Assembly: GCA_903893485.1 (NCBI GenBank) | Contig: CAITMK010000012.1 | Location: forward strand, 1 to 64,000 | Source of the DNA: Candidatus Magasanikiibacteriota bacterium | GTDB lineage: Bacteria > Patescibacteria > ABY1 > Magasanikbacterales > 2-02-FULL-50-9b | Length of the DNA stretch: 64,000 nt | Direction of reading: 5' to 3' | Part shown: positions 16,847 through 26,495 of the stretch, one piece after another | How the letters are laid out: the number at the start of each line of letters is the position of its first letter | How positions within the stretch are numbered: the first letter of the stretch is position 1 | Position numbers and translations under genes: made by a program | Notes under the pieces: generated by a model | Database searches by the model: none | What the model was told of the DNA's origin: nothing | What the model saw: the letters and a program-made list of their open reading frames with translations, nothing else

Positions 16847-19800
16847 ATGATGCCACAACGCGAATACTTAAGCGCAGATGACTTTGACGCAATCCGTCTG
16901 CGTGTTGCGTCTCCAGACGTAATCAAATCATGGTCATACGGTGAAGTTACCAAACCAGAAACCATCAACTATCGCACCCAGAAGCCAGAAAAAGGTGGTT
17001 TGTTTGCAGAAGAAATTTTTGGTCCAACCAAGGATTGGGAATGTTACTGTGGAAAATACAAAAAAATCCGTTACCGCGGTCTCGTGTGTGACAAGTGTGG
17101 TGTAGAAGTTACCCATTCTTTGGTTCGCCGCGAACGCATGGGTCATATTGAACTCGCCTGTCCAGTTGTTCACATCTGGTTCTTGCGCTCAATCCCATCA
17201 AAAATTGGTACCGTGCTCGATATTTCAATGCAATCATTGGAAAAAGTGGTGTACTTCGCAAGTTTCGTTATTACATCCGTAGACGAACCAATGCGTTTGG
17301 AAACCATGGAGCAGCTTAAGAACGAATACAAATCAAAACGTAAACAGCTCGAAAACGAATTAAAAATGGCCCCAGATGCAGTTGTTGTTGAACGCAAAAT
17401 GGCTGCCTTGGAAGAAGATTTTGTTGCAGCAGAACGTGAATTGAAAGATATCACCCCACTTCGCGTGCTTTCAGAACAGCAATATCAGGAATATTCACTT
17501 CGTTACGGTCATTTGTTTGATGCAGGTATTGGTGCAGAAGCTGTGTCACAACTTCTTAGCCGCTTGAACTTGCCAAAAACAATTGTTTCATTGGACAAAG
17601 AAATCGAAGACGCAACAGGCATGAAACGCGATCGCTTGGTTCGCCGTTCAAAAACACTTAAAGCGCTTTCAAAAAACAGCATCCAACCAGAATGGATGAT
17701 CATGTCGAGCGTTCCAGTTATTCCACCAGATTTACGCCCAATGGTACCACTCGATGGTGGCCGTTTCGCAACCTCTGATTTGAATGACTTGTACCGTCGC
17801 GTTATTAACCGCAATAATCGTTTGCGCCGTCTTTTGGATCTTAATGCTCCAGAAGTTATTGTTCGTAACGAAAAGCGCATGCTTCAGGAAGCAGTTGACG
17901 CGCTTATCGATAACAACGCACGCCGCACCAAGTCTGCAACCGTGCAGTCTGGCCGCAAGCGTGAACTTCGTTCACTCGCTGATCTTCTTAAGGGTAAACA
18001 GGGTCGTTTCCGCGCTAACTTGCTTGGTAAACGTACTGATTATTCTGGTCGTTCAGTTATCGTGGTTGGTCCAAACCTTAAAATCCACGAATGTGGTTTG
18101 CCAAAACGCATGGCTTTGGAATTGTTCAAACCATTTATCATGGCAGAGGTAATTAAACGTGGCTTGGCTCATAACATCCGTTCAGCCGCACGTTTCATCG
18201 AACAAGAGCACGACGAAGTTTGGGATATTCTTGAACTCGTAACCAGCGATACCCGCGTGCTTCTTAACCGTGCACCAACATTGCATCGTCTCGGTATTCA
18301 GGCGTTTAAACCACGTTTAATCGAAGGTAAGGCTATCCAGCTTCATCCTTTGGTATGTACCGCGTTTAATGCTGACTTTGATGGTGACCAAATGGCTGTG
18401 CATGTTCCACTTACGGTTGGTGCTCGTCGCGAAGCAGAAGAGCTCATGGCATCAGAACGTGGCATTATCAAACCAGCAACTGGTCAGCCAATTGCAACGC
18501 CAAAGCAGGACGTTGGTTTGGGTCTTTTTTACATGACTAACATGCGCGATATCAGCGGTGGCAAGCCACTTCGCGCGTTTTATTCTGCAAAAGAAGCGAC
18601 ACTTGCATACAAATCACGTAGCATTAAGCTTCAGGAAAAAATCAAAGTGCGTTTTACACCGAATGATCGCATGGGCAACACCGAAAATGTGCTTGTCGAA
18701 ACTTGTATCGGTCGCATCTTCTTCAACGAAATTTTGCACGAACAGCTTCCTTGGTACAACGAAATTATTACCGTGAAGAAATTGGGTGAAATTATCCGTT
18801 TTGTTCTCGAAAAAGTTGGTGAAATCGGCGCTGCTCAACAGCTCGATCGCGTGAAAGATCTTGGTTTCCGTTACGTTACCAAATCTGGTTATTCACTTGG
18901 TATGGACGATTTTCCAAAGCTCATTCACAAGGCAGAAATGCTTTCTGGTGGTGATCGCCGCATCGCAGAAATTGAAGTTCAATACGCTGAAGGTTTGCTT
19001 ACCCAGAATGAACGTCACAGCAAAATTATTGAAGTTTGGACAGATATTAAAGATCGTATCGTAGCAGGTAACCGCGATGTGCTCGACAAATTCGGTCCAG
19101 TGTACGCGATGATTGAATCGGGTGCTCGTGGTTCATGGGGCCAGCTCGCGCAGGTTATCGGTATGAAAGGTTTGGTGCAGTCTCCATCGGGTGACATTAT
19201 CGAACTTCCAGTTAAGGGCTCATTTAAAGAAGGTTTCGATGTGCTTGAATTCTTTATCTCATCTCACGGTGTGCGTAAAGGTTTGTCTGATACTGCACTT
19301 CGTACCGCGAATGCAGGTTACTTGACTCGTCGTTTGGTTGATGTTGCACAAGACGTGGTTGTTTTGGAAGATGATTGTGGAGAAACAGCCGGCGTACTTC
19401 TTACTCGTGCAGATTCTGAACAGATCGGTGAAAAACTTACCGAACGTGTACTTGGTCGTTTCTCAATTGCGGATATCAAAGTTCCAGGAGAAAAAACAAT
19501 TATTACTAAAAAGGGTACCATTATCAACGAAGAAGCATGTCGCCAAATCGATGCACATAAGGTTGATAACATTCAGGTTCGCACCGTGCTCAAGTGTCGC
19601 ATGCCAAAGGGTATTTGTGTGAAATGTTACGGTTGGGATCTTGGCCACAACAAAGAAGTTCGTCTTGGTCAGGCAGTTGGTATTATCGCTGCACAATCAA
19701 TCGGTGAACCAGGTACACAGCTTACCATGCGTACTTTTCATACTGGTGGTGTGGCAGGTACTGATATCACCAAAGGTTTGCCACGTGTTGAAGAATTGTT

Positions 19801-20743
19801 TGAAGCTCGCGCTCCAAAGAAAAAAGCAATCGTTGCTGATGTTGCAGGTCAGGTTGAAGTGTTGTCAGCTGATGGCCGCGTAATCGAATCACCAACCGGA
19901 CGCCGCATTTTCGAAGGCCGTCGTGGTCAGAAGATTGTGAAATTGCGTTTTGAAGGTGTTGATGAAGAACGTTACCGTTTGGAAGAAGGTGACACCGCAT
20001 ACATCAAGGACGGCAAAAAAGTTAAAAAGGGTGCCAAGCTCATGAACCGCGCAAGTGGTGAAACAATCGAAGCGCAGCATGCGGGTATTGCCAAAGTTGA
20101 TGACGCAGCAGTGCGCGTTGTGTTCGAAGGTGGCAACGAAAAAGAATATATCATTCCAATTGGTTACAAATTAACTGTTCGCGATGGCGACATGGTTAAT
20201 GCCGGTGATGCACTTACCGAAGGTCACATTGAACTTCACGAGTTGCACGAACTTAAGGGTAAAGAAGCTGTACAAACTTATATCCTTAAAGAAATTCAGG
20301 ATATTTATTCTTCACAAGGTCAGAAGCTTAACGATAAACACGTCGAAATTATCTTGCGCCAAATGTTTAGCCGTGTGTATGTCACGGAAGCTGGCGAAAC
20401 AGACATGATTCCAGGTGAAATCGTTGAAAAGGCTCAGATCTTTGATGCGAATGTGAAAGTTAAAAAAGGCGAAAAGAGTGCGTTGGGTCGCGAATTGTTC
20501 CTTGGTGTTTCTAAGGTTTCACTTTCAACTCAGTCATTCCTTTCAGCTGCGTCTTTCCAAGACACCGCACGTGTTTTGATCGGCGCTGCAATTACCGGTA
20601 AAACTGATTTCCTTGAAGGTCTTAAGGAAAACGTAATTATCGGCCGCTTAATTCCAGCAGGTACTGGCTACGAAGAACGCGCCGCAGCAGCATTAGCGCT
20701 GGGTGATGAAGAAGTCGTAGAAGCAGAAGTCGCTGCGGAATAA
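16847..20743 (+). CDS. rpoC: RNA polymerase subunit beta'
   Basis: Catalytic beta' subunit, 1298 aa. The N-terminal zinc site (CYCGKYKKIRYRGLVCDKCG, about 65-85), the Mg-binding NADFDGDQ (508-515) and the bridge/trigger region (IGEPGTQLTMRTFHTGG, about 950) are intact. Co-transcribed with rpoB and closed by a GAAA-capped terminator. Confidence 0.97.
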   Translation: MMPQREYLSADDFDAIRLRVASPDVIKSWSYGEVTKPETINYRTQKPEKGGLFAEEIFGPTKDWECYCGKYKKIRYRGLVCDKCGVEVTHSLVRRERMGHIELACPVVHIWFLRSIPSKIGTVLDISMQSLEKVVYFASFVITSVDEPMRLETMEQLKNEYKSKRKQLENELKMAPDAVVVERKMAALEEDFVAAERELKDITPLRVLSEQQYQEYSLRYGHLFDAGIGAEAVSQLLSRLNLPKTIVSLDKEIEDATGMKRDRLVRRSKTLKALSKNSIQPEWMIMSSVPVIPPDLRPMVPLDGGRFATSDLNDLYRRVINRNNRLRRLLDLNAPEVIVRNEKRMLQEAVDALIDNNARRTKSATVQSGRKRELRSLADLLKGKQGRFRANLLGKRTDYSGRSVIVVGPNLKIHECGLPKRMALELFKPFIMAEVIKRGLAHNIRSAARFIEQEHDEVWDILELVTSDTRVLLNRAPTLHRLGIQAFKPRLIEGKAIQLHPLVCTAFNADFDGDQMAVHVPLTVGARREAEELMASERGIIKPATGQPIATPKQDVGLGLFYMTNMRDISGGKPLRAFYSAKEATLAYKSRSIKLQEKIKVRFTPNDRMGNTENVLVETCIGRIFFNEILHEQLPWYNEIITVKKLGEIIRFVLEKVGEIGAAQQLDRVKDLGFRYVTKSGYSLGMDDFPKLIHKAEMLSGGDRRIAEIEVQYAEGLLTQNERHSKIIEVWTDIKDRIVAGNRDVLDKFGPVYAMIESGARGSWGQLAQVIGMKGLVQSPSGDIIELPVKGSFKEGFDVLEFFISSHGVRKGLSDTALRTANAGYLTRRLVDVAQDVVVLEDDCGETAGVLLTRADSEQIGEKLTERVLGRFSIADIKVPGEKTIITKKGTIINEEACRQIDAHKVDNIQVRTVLKCRMPKGICVKCYGWDLGHNKEVRLGQAVGIIAAQSIGEPGTQLTMRTFHTGGVAGTDITKGLPRVEELFEARAPKKKAIVADVAGQVEVLSADGRVIESPTGRRIFEGRRGQKIVKLRFEGVDEERYRLEEGDTAYIKDGKKVKKGAKLMNRASGETIEAQHAGIAKVDDAAVRVVFEGGNEKEYIIPIGYKLTVRDGDMVNAGDALTEGHIELHELHELKGKEAVQTYILKEIQDIYSSQGQKLNDKHVEIILRQMFSRVYVTEAGETDMIPGEIVEKAQIFDANVKVKKGEKSALGRELFLGVSKVSLSTQSFLSAASFQDTARVLIGAAITGKTDFLEGLKENVIIGRLIPAGTGYEERAAAALALGDEEVVEAEVAAE

Positions 20744-20760
20744 TTTTCGCTCGAAATTAG

Positions 20761-20787
20761 AAAAAGCCCCGGAAACGGGGCTTTTTT
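20761..20787 (+). terminator. Terminator after rpoC
   Basis: 11-bp stem with GAAA tetraloop and T run. The same 27-nt sequence recurs at 22360-22386. Confidence 0.88.
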
Positions 20788-20796
20788 GTATTATGA

Positions 20797-20802
20797 TATA
20801 CT
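20797..20802 (+). promoter_or_regulatory. -10 box, leaderless start of 20812 gene
   Basis: TATACT ending 10 nt before ATG 20812. Confidence 0.65.
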
Positions 20803-20811
20803 GTAAATAAT

Positions 20812-22347
20812 ATGAAAAAAGTTCTTTCAAAAATAATACTTCTAAGTATTTTAATAATGCCTGCGGCTGCGTATGCAGATACAACAGCTGCTAATCCTGG
20901 AATTGGGTATAATGATTTTACCCCAGCGGATAAGCAGGCGCTTACCACAGCATTACCAATGGCTGGTTTTGCTCAAAAAATGATAAGCCCTGCACAAGAT
21001 GCAGCGCAGTTACGTGCATGGCATAATCCACAGATTTCAAATGGCCGCGTTGCAGTAGAGGAAACGGTTGTAAATGTTGTTGAAAGATCAAAACTGATTG
21101 ATTCGATTAAAGAAATGGTGCAGAAAGTTGCCGATCAATATCCAGATATGGCAGCCGCGACATCATCAAGTGAGATAGTTGCGGCACACCCAGAATTTGA
21201 ATCTAAGTTTGCAGAAGTGTTGGCACACACATTTACGTTAGATGAATTGCAGCTTGAACAGGGAAGCGAAAAGATTCAAATTCATGTTTACAACTTACAT
21301 AATCCAAAGGAAGAGTTTGTAATTCCAGCTCAAGATCATGAGTTACACTTGGGTATGATTAGGGCTCCGACGTGGTCACTCGGCCCAGCTGGATTAGCAT
21401 GGATAGATAATACCGTAAGTACCGATTCAAAAACGGTAACACAGAAAATTAATTATTTTGATTTTAAAACTAATAAGAATCGCATTCTTTTAACGCAACA
21501 GAATAAGAGTGATTCACGGATTAGTAATATCCAGGCTCAATATCAAACAATTGATCTGGCTTTTAACGGCGCAAAAGCTACAAGCGGAACCATTTTTGAT
21601 CTTGTTCACAATAAATCGATATTGGTAAATTTACCATTAAAACCAATTCAAGGCTTGTCTACAGAATCAGAATGGAATATCAAGTTATTGCGTGGTGTTA
21701 TGAGTTTTGTCTCAGGCTCACATTATATTGCAAATATTGAAAAAATCGATAAAAATAGTTCGACCGTTCGACTGTTAAATATAACGACGGGTAAAACGAA
21801 AAAAATTACAATTCCAGGCGCAATAAGTGCAGCACGTATTTATGGTGAAAATTTAGTTGCGACCGTATCCGATGGCCCAACCAATTTACTGACAAGTGTG
21901 TGGGAATATTCAATGCAAAAAAATAAAGCAAGAAAAATTTCTGTAACAGATCAGGGCGCAAAAATCACAGCACTTGAAGGTGATGAAATTATATTATTGC
22001 CAGCTACTCGCACGGATAATTTTATTTTGCAGCTCATTGTAATGAATCGTTTGACAGGCAAAAACAAGGTGATGGCATATCCAAGTTCCACATATTCAAT
22101 GTATAGTTATCGCGTTGAAACCGGTATTCAAAAAGCAACGGATGATTTGGCGAAACAATATGGCGTGGAAAATGTTTCGTTGAACGGTTATACAACAGGC
22201 GACTTTATTGGTGTGCAAAAACCATCTTCAATTAAGACAAGTGATATTCAAGGTACATACTGGGCGCAACAGCTTGCAAGTCTTGAAAAAATGAAAATAG
22301 ATTTGATGAGTAGTATTTCAGCACTAACAATTTATTCAGCAAAATAA
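20812..22347 (+). CDS. Secreted protein, unknown (511 aa)
   Basis: Cleavable signal peptide (MKKVLSKIILLSILIMPAAAYA, about residues 1-22), then a helical region and a long beta-rich region of repeated Trp/Tyr-containing strands (about 180-440) that could be propeller-like. I do not recognise a family. Leaderless promoter; a terminator identical to that of rpoC follows. It sits between rpoC and yebC with no functional link apparent. Confidence 0.75.
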   Translation: MKKVLSKIILLSILIMPAAAYADTTAANPGIGYNDFTPADKQALTTALPMAGFAQKMISPAQDAAQLRAWHNPQISNGRVAVEETVVNVVERSKLIDSIKEMVQKVADQYPDMAAATSSSEIVAAHPEFESKFAEVLAHTFTLDELQLEQGSEKIQIHVYNLHNPKEEFVIPAQDHELHLGMIRAPTWSLGPAGLAWIDNTVSTDSKTVTQKINYFDFKTNKNRILLTQQNKSDSRISNIQAQYQTIDLAFNGAKATSGTIFDLVHNKSILVNLPLKPIQGLSTESEWNIKLLRGVMSFVSGSHYIANIEKIDKNSSTVRLLNITTGKTKKITIPGAISAARIYGENLVATVSDGPTNLLTSVWEYSMQKNKARKISVTDQGAKITALEGDEIILLPATRTDNFILQLIVMNRLTGKNKVMAYPSSTYSMYSYRVETGIQKATDDLAKQYGVENVSLNGYTTGDFIGVQKPSSIKTSDIQGTYWAQQLASLEKMKIDLMSSISALTIYSAK

Positions 22348-22359
22348 TTTTTTGAAGGT

Positions 22360-22386
22360 AAAAAGCCCCGGAAACGGGGCTTTTTT
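22360..22386 (+). terminator. Terminator after the 20812 gene
   Basis: Identical over 27 nt to the rpoC terminator: 11-bp stem, GAAA loop, T run. Confidence 0.88.
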
Positions 22387-22412
22387 GCATTGAACATTTT
22401 TTGTGTTCCTGG

Positions 22413-22418
22413 TATTAT
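22413..22418 (+). promoter_or_regulatory. -10 box, leaderless start of yebC
   Basis: TATTAT ending 7 nt before ATG 22425; TTGAAC (22390-22395) lies 17 nt upstream. Confidence 0.65.
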
Positions 22419-22424
22419 TATGCC

Positions 22425-23141
22425 ATGTCAGGGCATTCAAAATGGTCAACAATTCAAGCATCGAAAGGCGTTGCAGATAAGCGTCGTGCGGTTATTTTTG
22501 CAAAATACGCGCGGCTAATTGCAATTGCTGCCAAAGAAGGTGGCGGGCCCGATCCTGTGAAAAATTTTAAATTACGCGTTGCGGTCGAAAAGGCGCGCGG
22601 CGTGAACATGCCAAAAGAAAACATTGATCGCGCAATCGCCAAAGGCGCGGGCACTGGCGGCGCCGATGATGTCGAGTCAGTTATGTACGATGGTTTAGGG
22701 CTTGGAGGCCGTCTTGCGATTTTAATCGAATGCGCAACAAACAACACAAATCGTTCTGTAGGAAATGTTAAAAATGCGCTGGTAAAGCAAGGCGCCGCAA
22801 TGGGTGCATCGGGCAGCGCAGCATGGATGTTTGATCGCCGCGGCGTGATTCGCGTTGACCAAAAAATTTCAGAAGATCAAGAACTGCAATTAATCGACGA
22901 TGGCGCGGTTGATTTTATTGAAGAAGATGGCGGTACAACCATTTATACGCTCACTGAAAAATTTTGGATTGTGATGCAGCGGTTGGCAGAGTGGGGAATC
23001 GCAACGCAATATTCAGAACTTGATTGGGTTCCAAAAAATCCAGAACATTTTACCGAAGAAGAAAACGAAAAAATTCAAAAAATTATTGAAGCATTGGAAA
23101 GCACCGAAGACGTCGAAAGCGTTTACACAAATGCGGGATAA
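22425..23141 (+). CDS. yebC: YebC/PmpR family protein
   Basis: 238-aa member of the YebC/PmpR/TACO1 family, described as transcription regulators and, more recently, as factors that help translation of polyproline. The family signature MSGHSKWSTIQ at the start fixes ATG 22425. The middle has KARGVNMPKENIDRAI and the end an acidic helix. EF-P and EpmA are also encoded in this window. The stop codon lies in the terminator of the convergent 23204-23557 gene. Confidence 0.93.
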   Translation: MSGHSKWSTIQASKGVADKRRAVIFAKYARLIAIAAKEGGGPDPVKNFKLRVAVEKARGVNMPKENIDRAIAKGAGTGGADDVESVMYDGLGLGGRLAILIECATNNTNRSVGNVKNALVKQGAAMGASGSAAWMFDRRGVIRVDQKISEDQELQLIDDGAVDFIEEDGGTTIYTLTEKFWIVMQRLAEWGIATQYSELDWVPKNPEHFTEEENEKIQKIIEALESTEDVESVYTNAG

Positions 23142-23182
23142 AAAAATACCGGATGGCGCACGAGTTATGTGCGAACATCCGG
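23139..23182 (-). terminator. Terminator of the 23204-23557 gene
   Basis: Minus strand: CCGGATG/CATCCGG with inner GCAC/GTGC (23149-23182), then TATTTTTTT overlapping the yebC stop. Confidence 0.85.
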
Positions 23183-23203
23183 GTTGTGGCCAAGGCCGAT
23201 GGC

Positions 23204-23557
23204 TCAGGTGATGATCCGTTCGTTGGTGACCCAGTAGAGCACGCGCGCCCATTTGGACGACGCGTACATGAGGAAGAAACACAGCAACGCGATCGGCAGT
23301 TGCCAGATCAAAGCGCAGCAGCCAACGGCCACGAGGAGCCAAATCGCCAACATGGCAAAGCCGTTGTTTTGCAGTTCGTGCATGATATTCCAGCCGCACA
23401 TGATGCCGCCGAACAGCCCGACCGCTTTGCGCAGTTCCGGAATGTCGTCGACCGTCATGTGTTTGGTGGTCATCATGATCATGTACACAATCACGATGCC
23501 CGTAAGGCCAATAAATCCGTCCCGCAAAAAGCGGTCCACCTTCCGATACAATTGCAT
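23204..23557 (-). CDS. Multi-pass membrane protein, unknown (117 aa)
   Basis: ATG 23557 follows GGGAGGAAGGC. Three or four hydrophobic segments (about residues 13-30, 46-60, 66-83 and 85-100) with a short basic N-terminus; no family recognised. GC-rich codons, own promoter and terminator, set between two AT-richer genes (yebC, ruvC). Confidence 0.7.
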   Translation of the reverse strand: MQLYRKVDRFLRDGFIGLTGIVIVYMIMMTTKHMTVDDIPELRKAVGLFGGIMCGWNIMHELQNNGFAMLAIWLLVAVGCCALIWQLPIALLCFFLMYASSKWARVLYWVTNERIIT

Positions 23558-23604
23558 GCCTTCCTCCCGAGGTTCCCGCCCAAAATGATTTAAGGGGGAA
23601 AGCC

Positions 23605-23632
23605 ATTGTCTCACATCTGTGGGCGTTGTCAA
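23605..23632 (-). promoter_or_regulatory. Promoter of the 23204-23557 gene, sharing -35 with ruvC
   Basis: Minus strand TTGACA (23632-23627), 16 nt, GACAAT (23610-23605). On the plus strand the overlapping TTGTCA (23626-23631) is 18 nt from TACTGT (23650-23655), which would serve ruvC. Confidence 0.65.
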
Positions 23633-23667
23633 GAGTGGTACTTTTTTGCTACTGTGTAAGTACAAAT

Positions 23668-24141
23668 ATGATTATTTTTGGAATTGACCCGGGCTATCAT
23701 CGCGTTGGTTGGGGTGTGGTAGATCGCACAGGCCGAACGGTTACGGCGCAGGAATGGGGTTGTATTGAAACTAACCCAAAAGACGATTTGCCCGAGCGTC
23801 TTTTGCAAATTTATCAGGAAATTAAAGCGATTTTAAAAAAACATAAACCAGCGGCCGTGATTTTGGAAAAATTATATTTTGCGCAGAATACCACTACGGC
23901 ACTTAAGGTTTCTGAGGCTCGCGGCGTGCTTTTGCTTGCAACTGCCGAGTTAAAAATCCCTGTTTTGGAGCTGACGAATTCTCAAATTAAGTCCGGTTTT
24001 ACTGGGTTTGGCGGCGCTAAAAAATTTCAAATGCAAGAAATGGTTCGACTAGTTTTTGGTATGAAAGAAAAGATAACACCTGACGATGCGGCTGACGCGC
24101 TTGCCATGGCATATGTGGGGGCTTGGCGTATTGGAAAATAG
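23668..24141 (+). CDS. ruvC: Holliday junction resolvase RuvC
   Basis: Endonuclease that cuts Holliday junctions in recombination repair. 157 aa with the acidic active-site residues in place: Asp7 (GIDPG), Glu67 (ILEKLYF) and the Asp cluster 139-143 (DDAADALAMA). ATG 23668 gives the family N-terminus MIIFGIDPG. RuvA is at 42.2 kb; ruvB is not in the window. Confidence 0.95.
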   Translation: MIIFGIDPGYHRVGWGVVDRTGRTVTAQEWGCIETNPKDDLPERLLQIYQEIKAILKKHKPAAVILEKLYFAQNTTTALKVSEARGVLLLATAELKIPVLELTNSQIKSGFTGFGGAKKFQMQEMVRLVFGMKEKITPDDAADALAMAYVGAWRIGK

Positions 24142-24142
24142 A

Positions 24143-24171
24143 TTGACGGACGAGGTTTTCACCAGTAAGAT
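24143..24171 (+). promoter_or_regulatory. Promoter of the 24181 flavoprotein, leaderless
   Basis: TTGACG (24143-24148), 17 nt, TAAGAT (24166-24171), ending 10 nt before ATG 24181. Confidence 0.75.
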
Positions 24172-24180
24172 ACCCACAAT

Positions 24181-25590
24181 ATGAATAAGCCCGTAGTCAT
24201 TATCGGTGCCGGCCCGGCTGGCCTTACTGCCGCCTCCGAGCTGGTGGATCGCGGCGTCCCTGTGATTATCCTGGAAAAAACTGGGCGTGTTGGCGGCATC
24301 GCCCGCACTGACGAATACAAGGGATACCGCTTTGACATTGGCGGCCACCGTTTTTTTACGCGCGTGCCGTGGGTCATGGAATTTTGGAAAAAAATAATGG
24401 GCGACGATTTTTTACGCCGTCCGCGCCAAAGCCACATTTATTATCGTCGCGAATTTTATACGTACCCAATTAAACCATTCGAAGCGCTCCGCAAATTTGG
24501 GTTCAAAGAATCGGTTATCGTAATGTGGAGTTTTGGTAAGGCACAATTGTTTAAGCGCCCAACCGAAGAAACATTTGAAGATTATATCGTTAATCATTTT
24601 GGCGAACGATTATTTCATCATTTTTTTAAATCGTACACCGAAAAAGTGTGGGGAATTCCAACGAGCGAAATCCGCGCCGAGTGGGCAGCGCAGCGTATCA
24701 AAGGCATGAGTATTTGGGGCATGTTAAAGTCCGCGCTTTTGCCAACAAGCAATAAATTTACATCGCTCATAGAAGAATTTTATTATCCACGGCTTGGTCC
24801 GGGCCAAATGTGGGAAAAATTAGCGGCCAAACTTTTGGTCAGCGGTTTGGTTACATTGCATTACAATGCAGAGCCAACAATTTTGCATCACGAAAATGGT
24901 GAAGTCACCAGTGTGACATATAAAATCGGAAAAATTTTACATACCACAGAATGTCGCGCGGTAATTTCAACCATGCCGCTGCGCGAATTGTTTCATATTT
25001 TTTCGCCAGCGTTGCCGCCAGATGCAATTACTGCCGCAGACCGATTGCATTACCGCGATTTTTTAACGGTTGCACTTATCATTAATAAGGCCGACATGTT
25101 TCCAGACAATTGGATTTATATTCACGATCCAAATGTGCGCATGGGCCGCATTCAAAATTTTAAAAATTGGTCGCCAGAATTGGTGCCAGATCAAACTAAA
25201 ACTTGTTTGGGTTTGGAATATTTTTTGTTCGATACCGAAAAAATGTGGCGTATGCCTGATCATGAATTGGTAAATATGGCCGCGCAGGAATTGGTGCGAA
25301 TTGGTTTGGCAAAGCGGGCCGAAATTACGGATGGCTGCGTGGTGCGTATGCCAAAAGCATATCCAACCTACGATCCAGATTACGAAGCAGCAATGCCGCA
25401 AATTCGTGCGACGCTTGCAGAATTTAAAAACTTGTTTCCGGTAGGCCGCAACGGCATGCACAAATATAACAACCAGGATCATGCTATGGTTACGGCAAAA
25501 TATGCCGTTGAAAATCTGTGCGATAATGCGGGCCACAACATTTGGGAAGTAAATGTTGAACGCGTATACCACGAACAGACAACGAAGTGA
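24181..25590 (+). CDS. FAD-dependent oxidoreductase (protoporphyrinogen-oxidase/UDP-galactopyranose-mutase-like)
   Basis: 469-aa flavoprotein. The N-terminal FAD-binding Rossmann motif (VVIIGAGPAGLTAASEL, about 5-21) is followed by VGGIARTDEYKGYRFDIGGHRFF, typical of the amine-oxidase-like NAD(P)-binding_8 family that includes UDP-galactopyranose mutase relatives. Close homologues are often placed in sugar-nucleotide or glycan clusters, so a role in surface sugar chemistry is likely, but the substrate cannot be read from the sequence. Single gene with a leaderless promoter. Confidence 0.8.
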   Translation: MNKPVVIIGAGPAGLTAASELVDRGVPVIILEKTGRVGGIARTDEYKGYRFDIGGHRFFTRVPWVMEFWKKIMGDDFLRRPRQSHIYYRREFYTYPIKPFEALRKFGFKESVIVMWSFGKAQLFKRPTEETFEDYIVNHFGERLFHHFFKSYTEKVWGIPTSEIRAEWAAQRIKGMSIWGMLKSALLPTSNKFTSLIEEFYYPRLGPGQMWEKLAAKLLVSGLVTLHYNAEPTILHHENGEVTSVTYKIGKILHTTECRAVISTMPLRELFHIFSPALPPDAITAADRLHYRDFLTVALIINKADMFPDNWIYIHDPNVRMGRIQNFKNWSPELVPDQTKTCLGLEYFLFDTEKMWRMPDHELVNMAAQELVRIGLAKRAEITDGCVVRMPKAYPTYDPDYEAAMPQIRATLAEFKNLFPVGRNGMHKYNNQDHAMVTAKYAVENLCDNAGHNIWEVNVERVYHEQTTK

Positions 25591-25594
25591 TATA

Positions 25595-25623
25595 TTGACG
25601 CGCATTCATAAAAATGCTAACGT
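25595..25623 (+). promoter_or_regulatory. Promoter of the 25660 gene
   Basis: TTGACG (25595-25600), 17 nt, TAACGT (25618-25623). Confidence 0.65.
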
Positions 25624-25659
25624 ATTCATCATGTGGCGCGACCACGATGGAGGTTTCTA

Positions 25660-26415
25660 ATGGATTTTGAACGGTCTCATCAAATTCGCCTTGCGCTCGA
25701 AGCTGCATTTGTGGCAGCGCAAGGCAAACCTGTGGCAATGATCGTGGGTATCGGTGACGTCGGCAAGGGTGTTGCGGCAATGATTCGGCGCATGTCGCCC
25801 TTGCATCATCTAGTCCTGGTGAACCGGGGCGCTCAGCGGCTTGCCGCGGTTCGTCTCGATCTGGATCTCAGCGACACGCCAGGCGGGCCAATCAGCACCA
25901 TCGAGCTCGATCCGGGCAACCCGGCCGAACTTGATGTGCTCAAAGGCTGGCTGCAGCAGACGGTGAATCAAATTGATTTACTTGTATTGGCTGCGGGCTG
26001 CGCGGTGCCGGATGAGGGTAGCGAGCCAGCGTACGCGGCGAATCGCCCAAACTGGCAGCTCAAGACCAGCGTCATCGACGCGGTCGCGCAGTACGTCCAC
26101 CACCTCGTTGTTGTGGGGTCCATGGTCACGCATTTGCCGGAGGCGGATGTACAGAGCCAGATCGGCTATCGCACGAGCATGCGGGAGCTTGAGACTCGCG
26201 TGAGTCAGCTGCAGGTTTGGATGCGTGGCGAGAATGTCAATCCATTCCTGGCTGAGCACGTGTTCGTCTGGCCGTGCCAGCTCGTCCAGGGCGCGACCGC
26301 CGAGAAGTACAAGGGTCTCGGTTTCGTGCATGAGAGTCAGGAAATTTGGACGCCTCAGGCGCATGCCGAGGCGACGCTCTGGCCTTTCATCCGTGGGTGG
26401 TGGCCGCTGCAGTAA
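25660..26415 (+). CDS. Rossmann-fold (SDR-like) protein, GC-rich, unknown
   Basis: ATG 25660 follows GGAGGTTTCTA. 251 aa with a nucleotide-binding loop IVGIGDVGKGVAAMIRRM (about 28-45), an acidic residue cluster after strand 2, and LLVLAAGCAVPD (about 106-117) like the NNAG strand of short-chain dehydrogenases. The catalytic Tyr-x3-Lys of classical SDRs is not evident, so a catalytic role is uncertain. Codons are GC-rich while the next gene (an ordinary SDR) is AT-richer, arguing against a recent tandem duplication. Confidence 0.7.
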   Translation: MDFERSHQIRLALEAAFVAAQGKPVAMIVGIGDVGKGVAAMIRRMSPLHHLVLVNRGAQRLAAVRLDLDLSDTPGGPISTIELDPGNPAELDVLKGWLQQTVNQIDLLVLAAGCAVPDEGSEPAYAANRPNWQLKTSVIDAVAQYVHHLVVVGSMVTHLPEADVQSQIGYRTSMRELETRVSQLQVWMRGENVNPFLAEHVFVWPCQLVQGATAEKYKGLGFVHESQEIWTPQAHAEATLWPFIRGWWPLQ

Positions 26416-26438
26416 CGGACACCCTTTGTGTCCAACGT

Positions 26439-26476
26439 CCGTATGTTGCCAGTTTGGCAGCGTGCGGCGTTTTTTT
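26439..26476 (+). terminator. Terminator of the 25660 gene
   Basis: 12-bp stem with wobbles (26439-26450 with 26456-26467), AGTTT loop, then a T run. A GGACAC/GTGTCC hairpin precedes it. Confidence 0.85.
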
Positions 26477-26480
26477 ATGC

Positions 26481-26486
26481 TACAAT
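26481..26486 (+). promoter_or_regulatory. -10 box, leaderless start of the SDR-murI pair
   Basis: TACAAT ending 10 nt before ATG 26496. Confidence 0.65.
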
Positions 26487-26495
26487 AAATCCACT

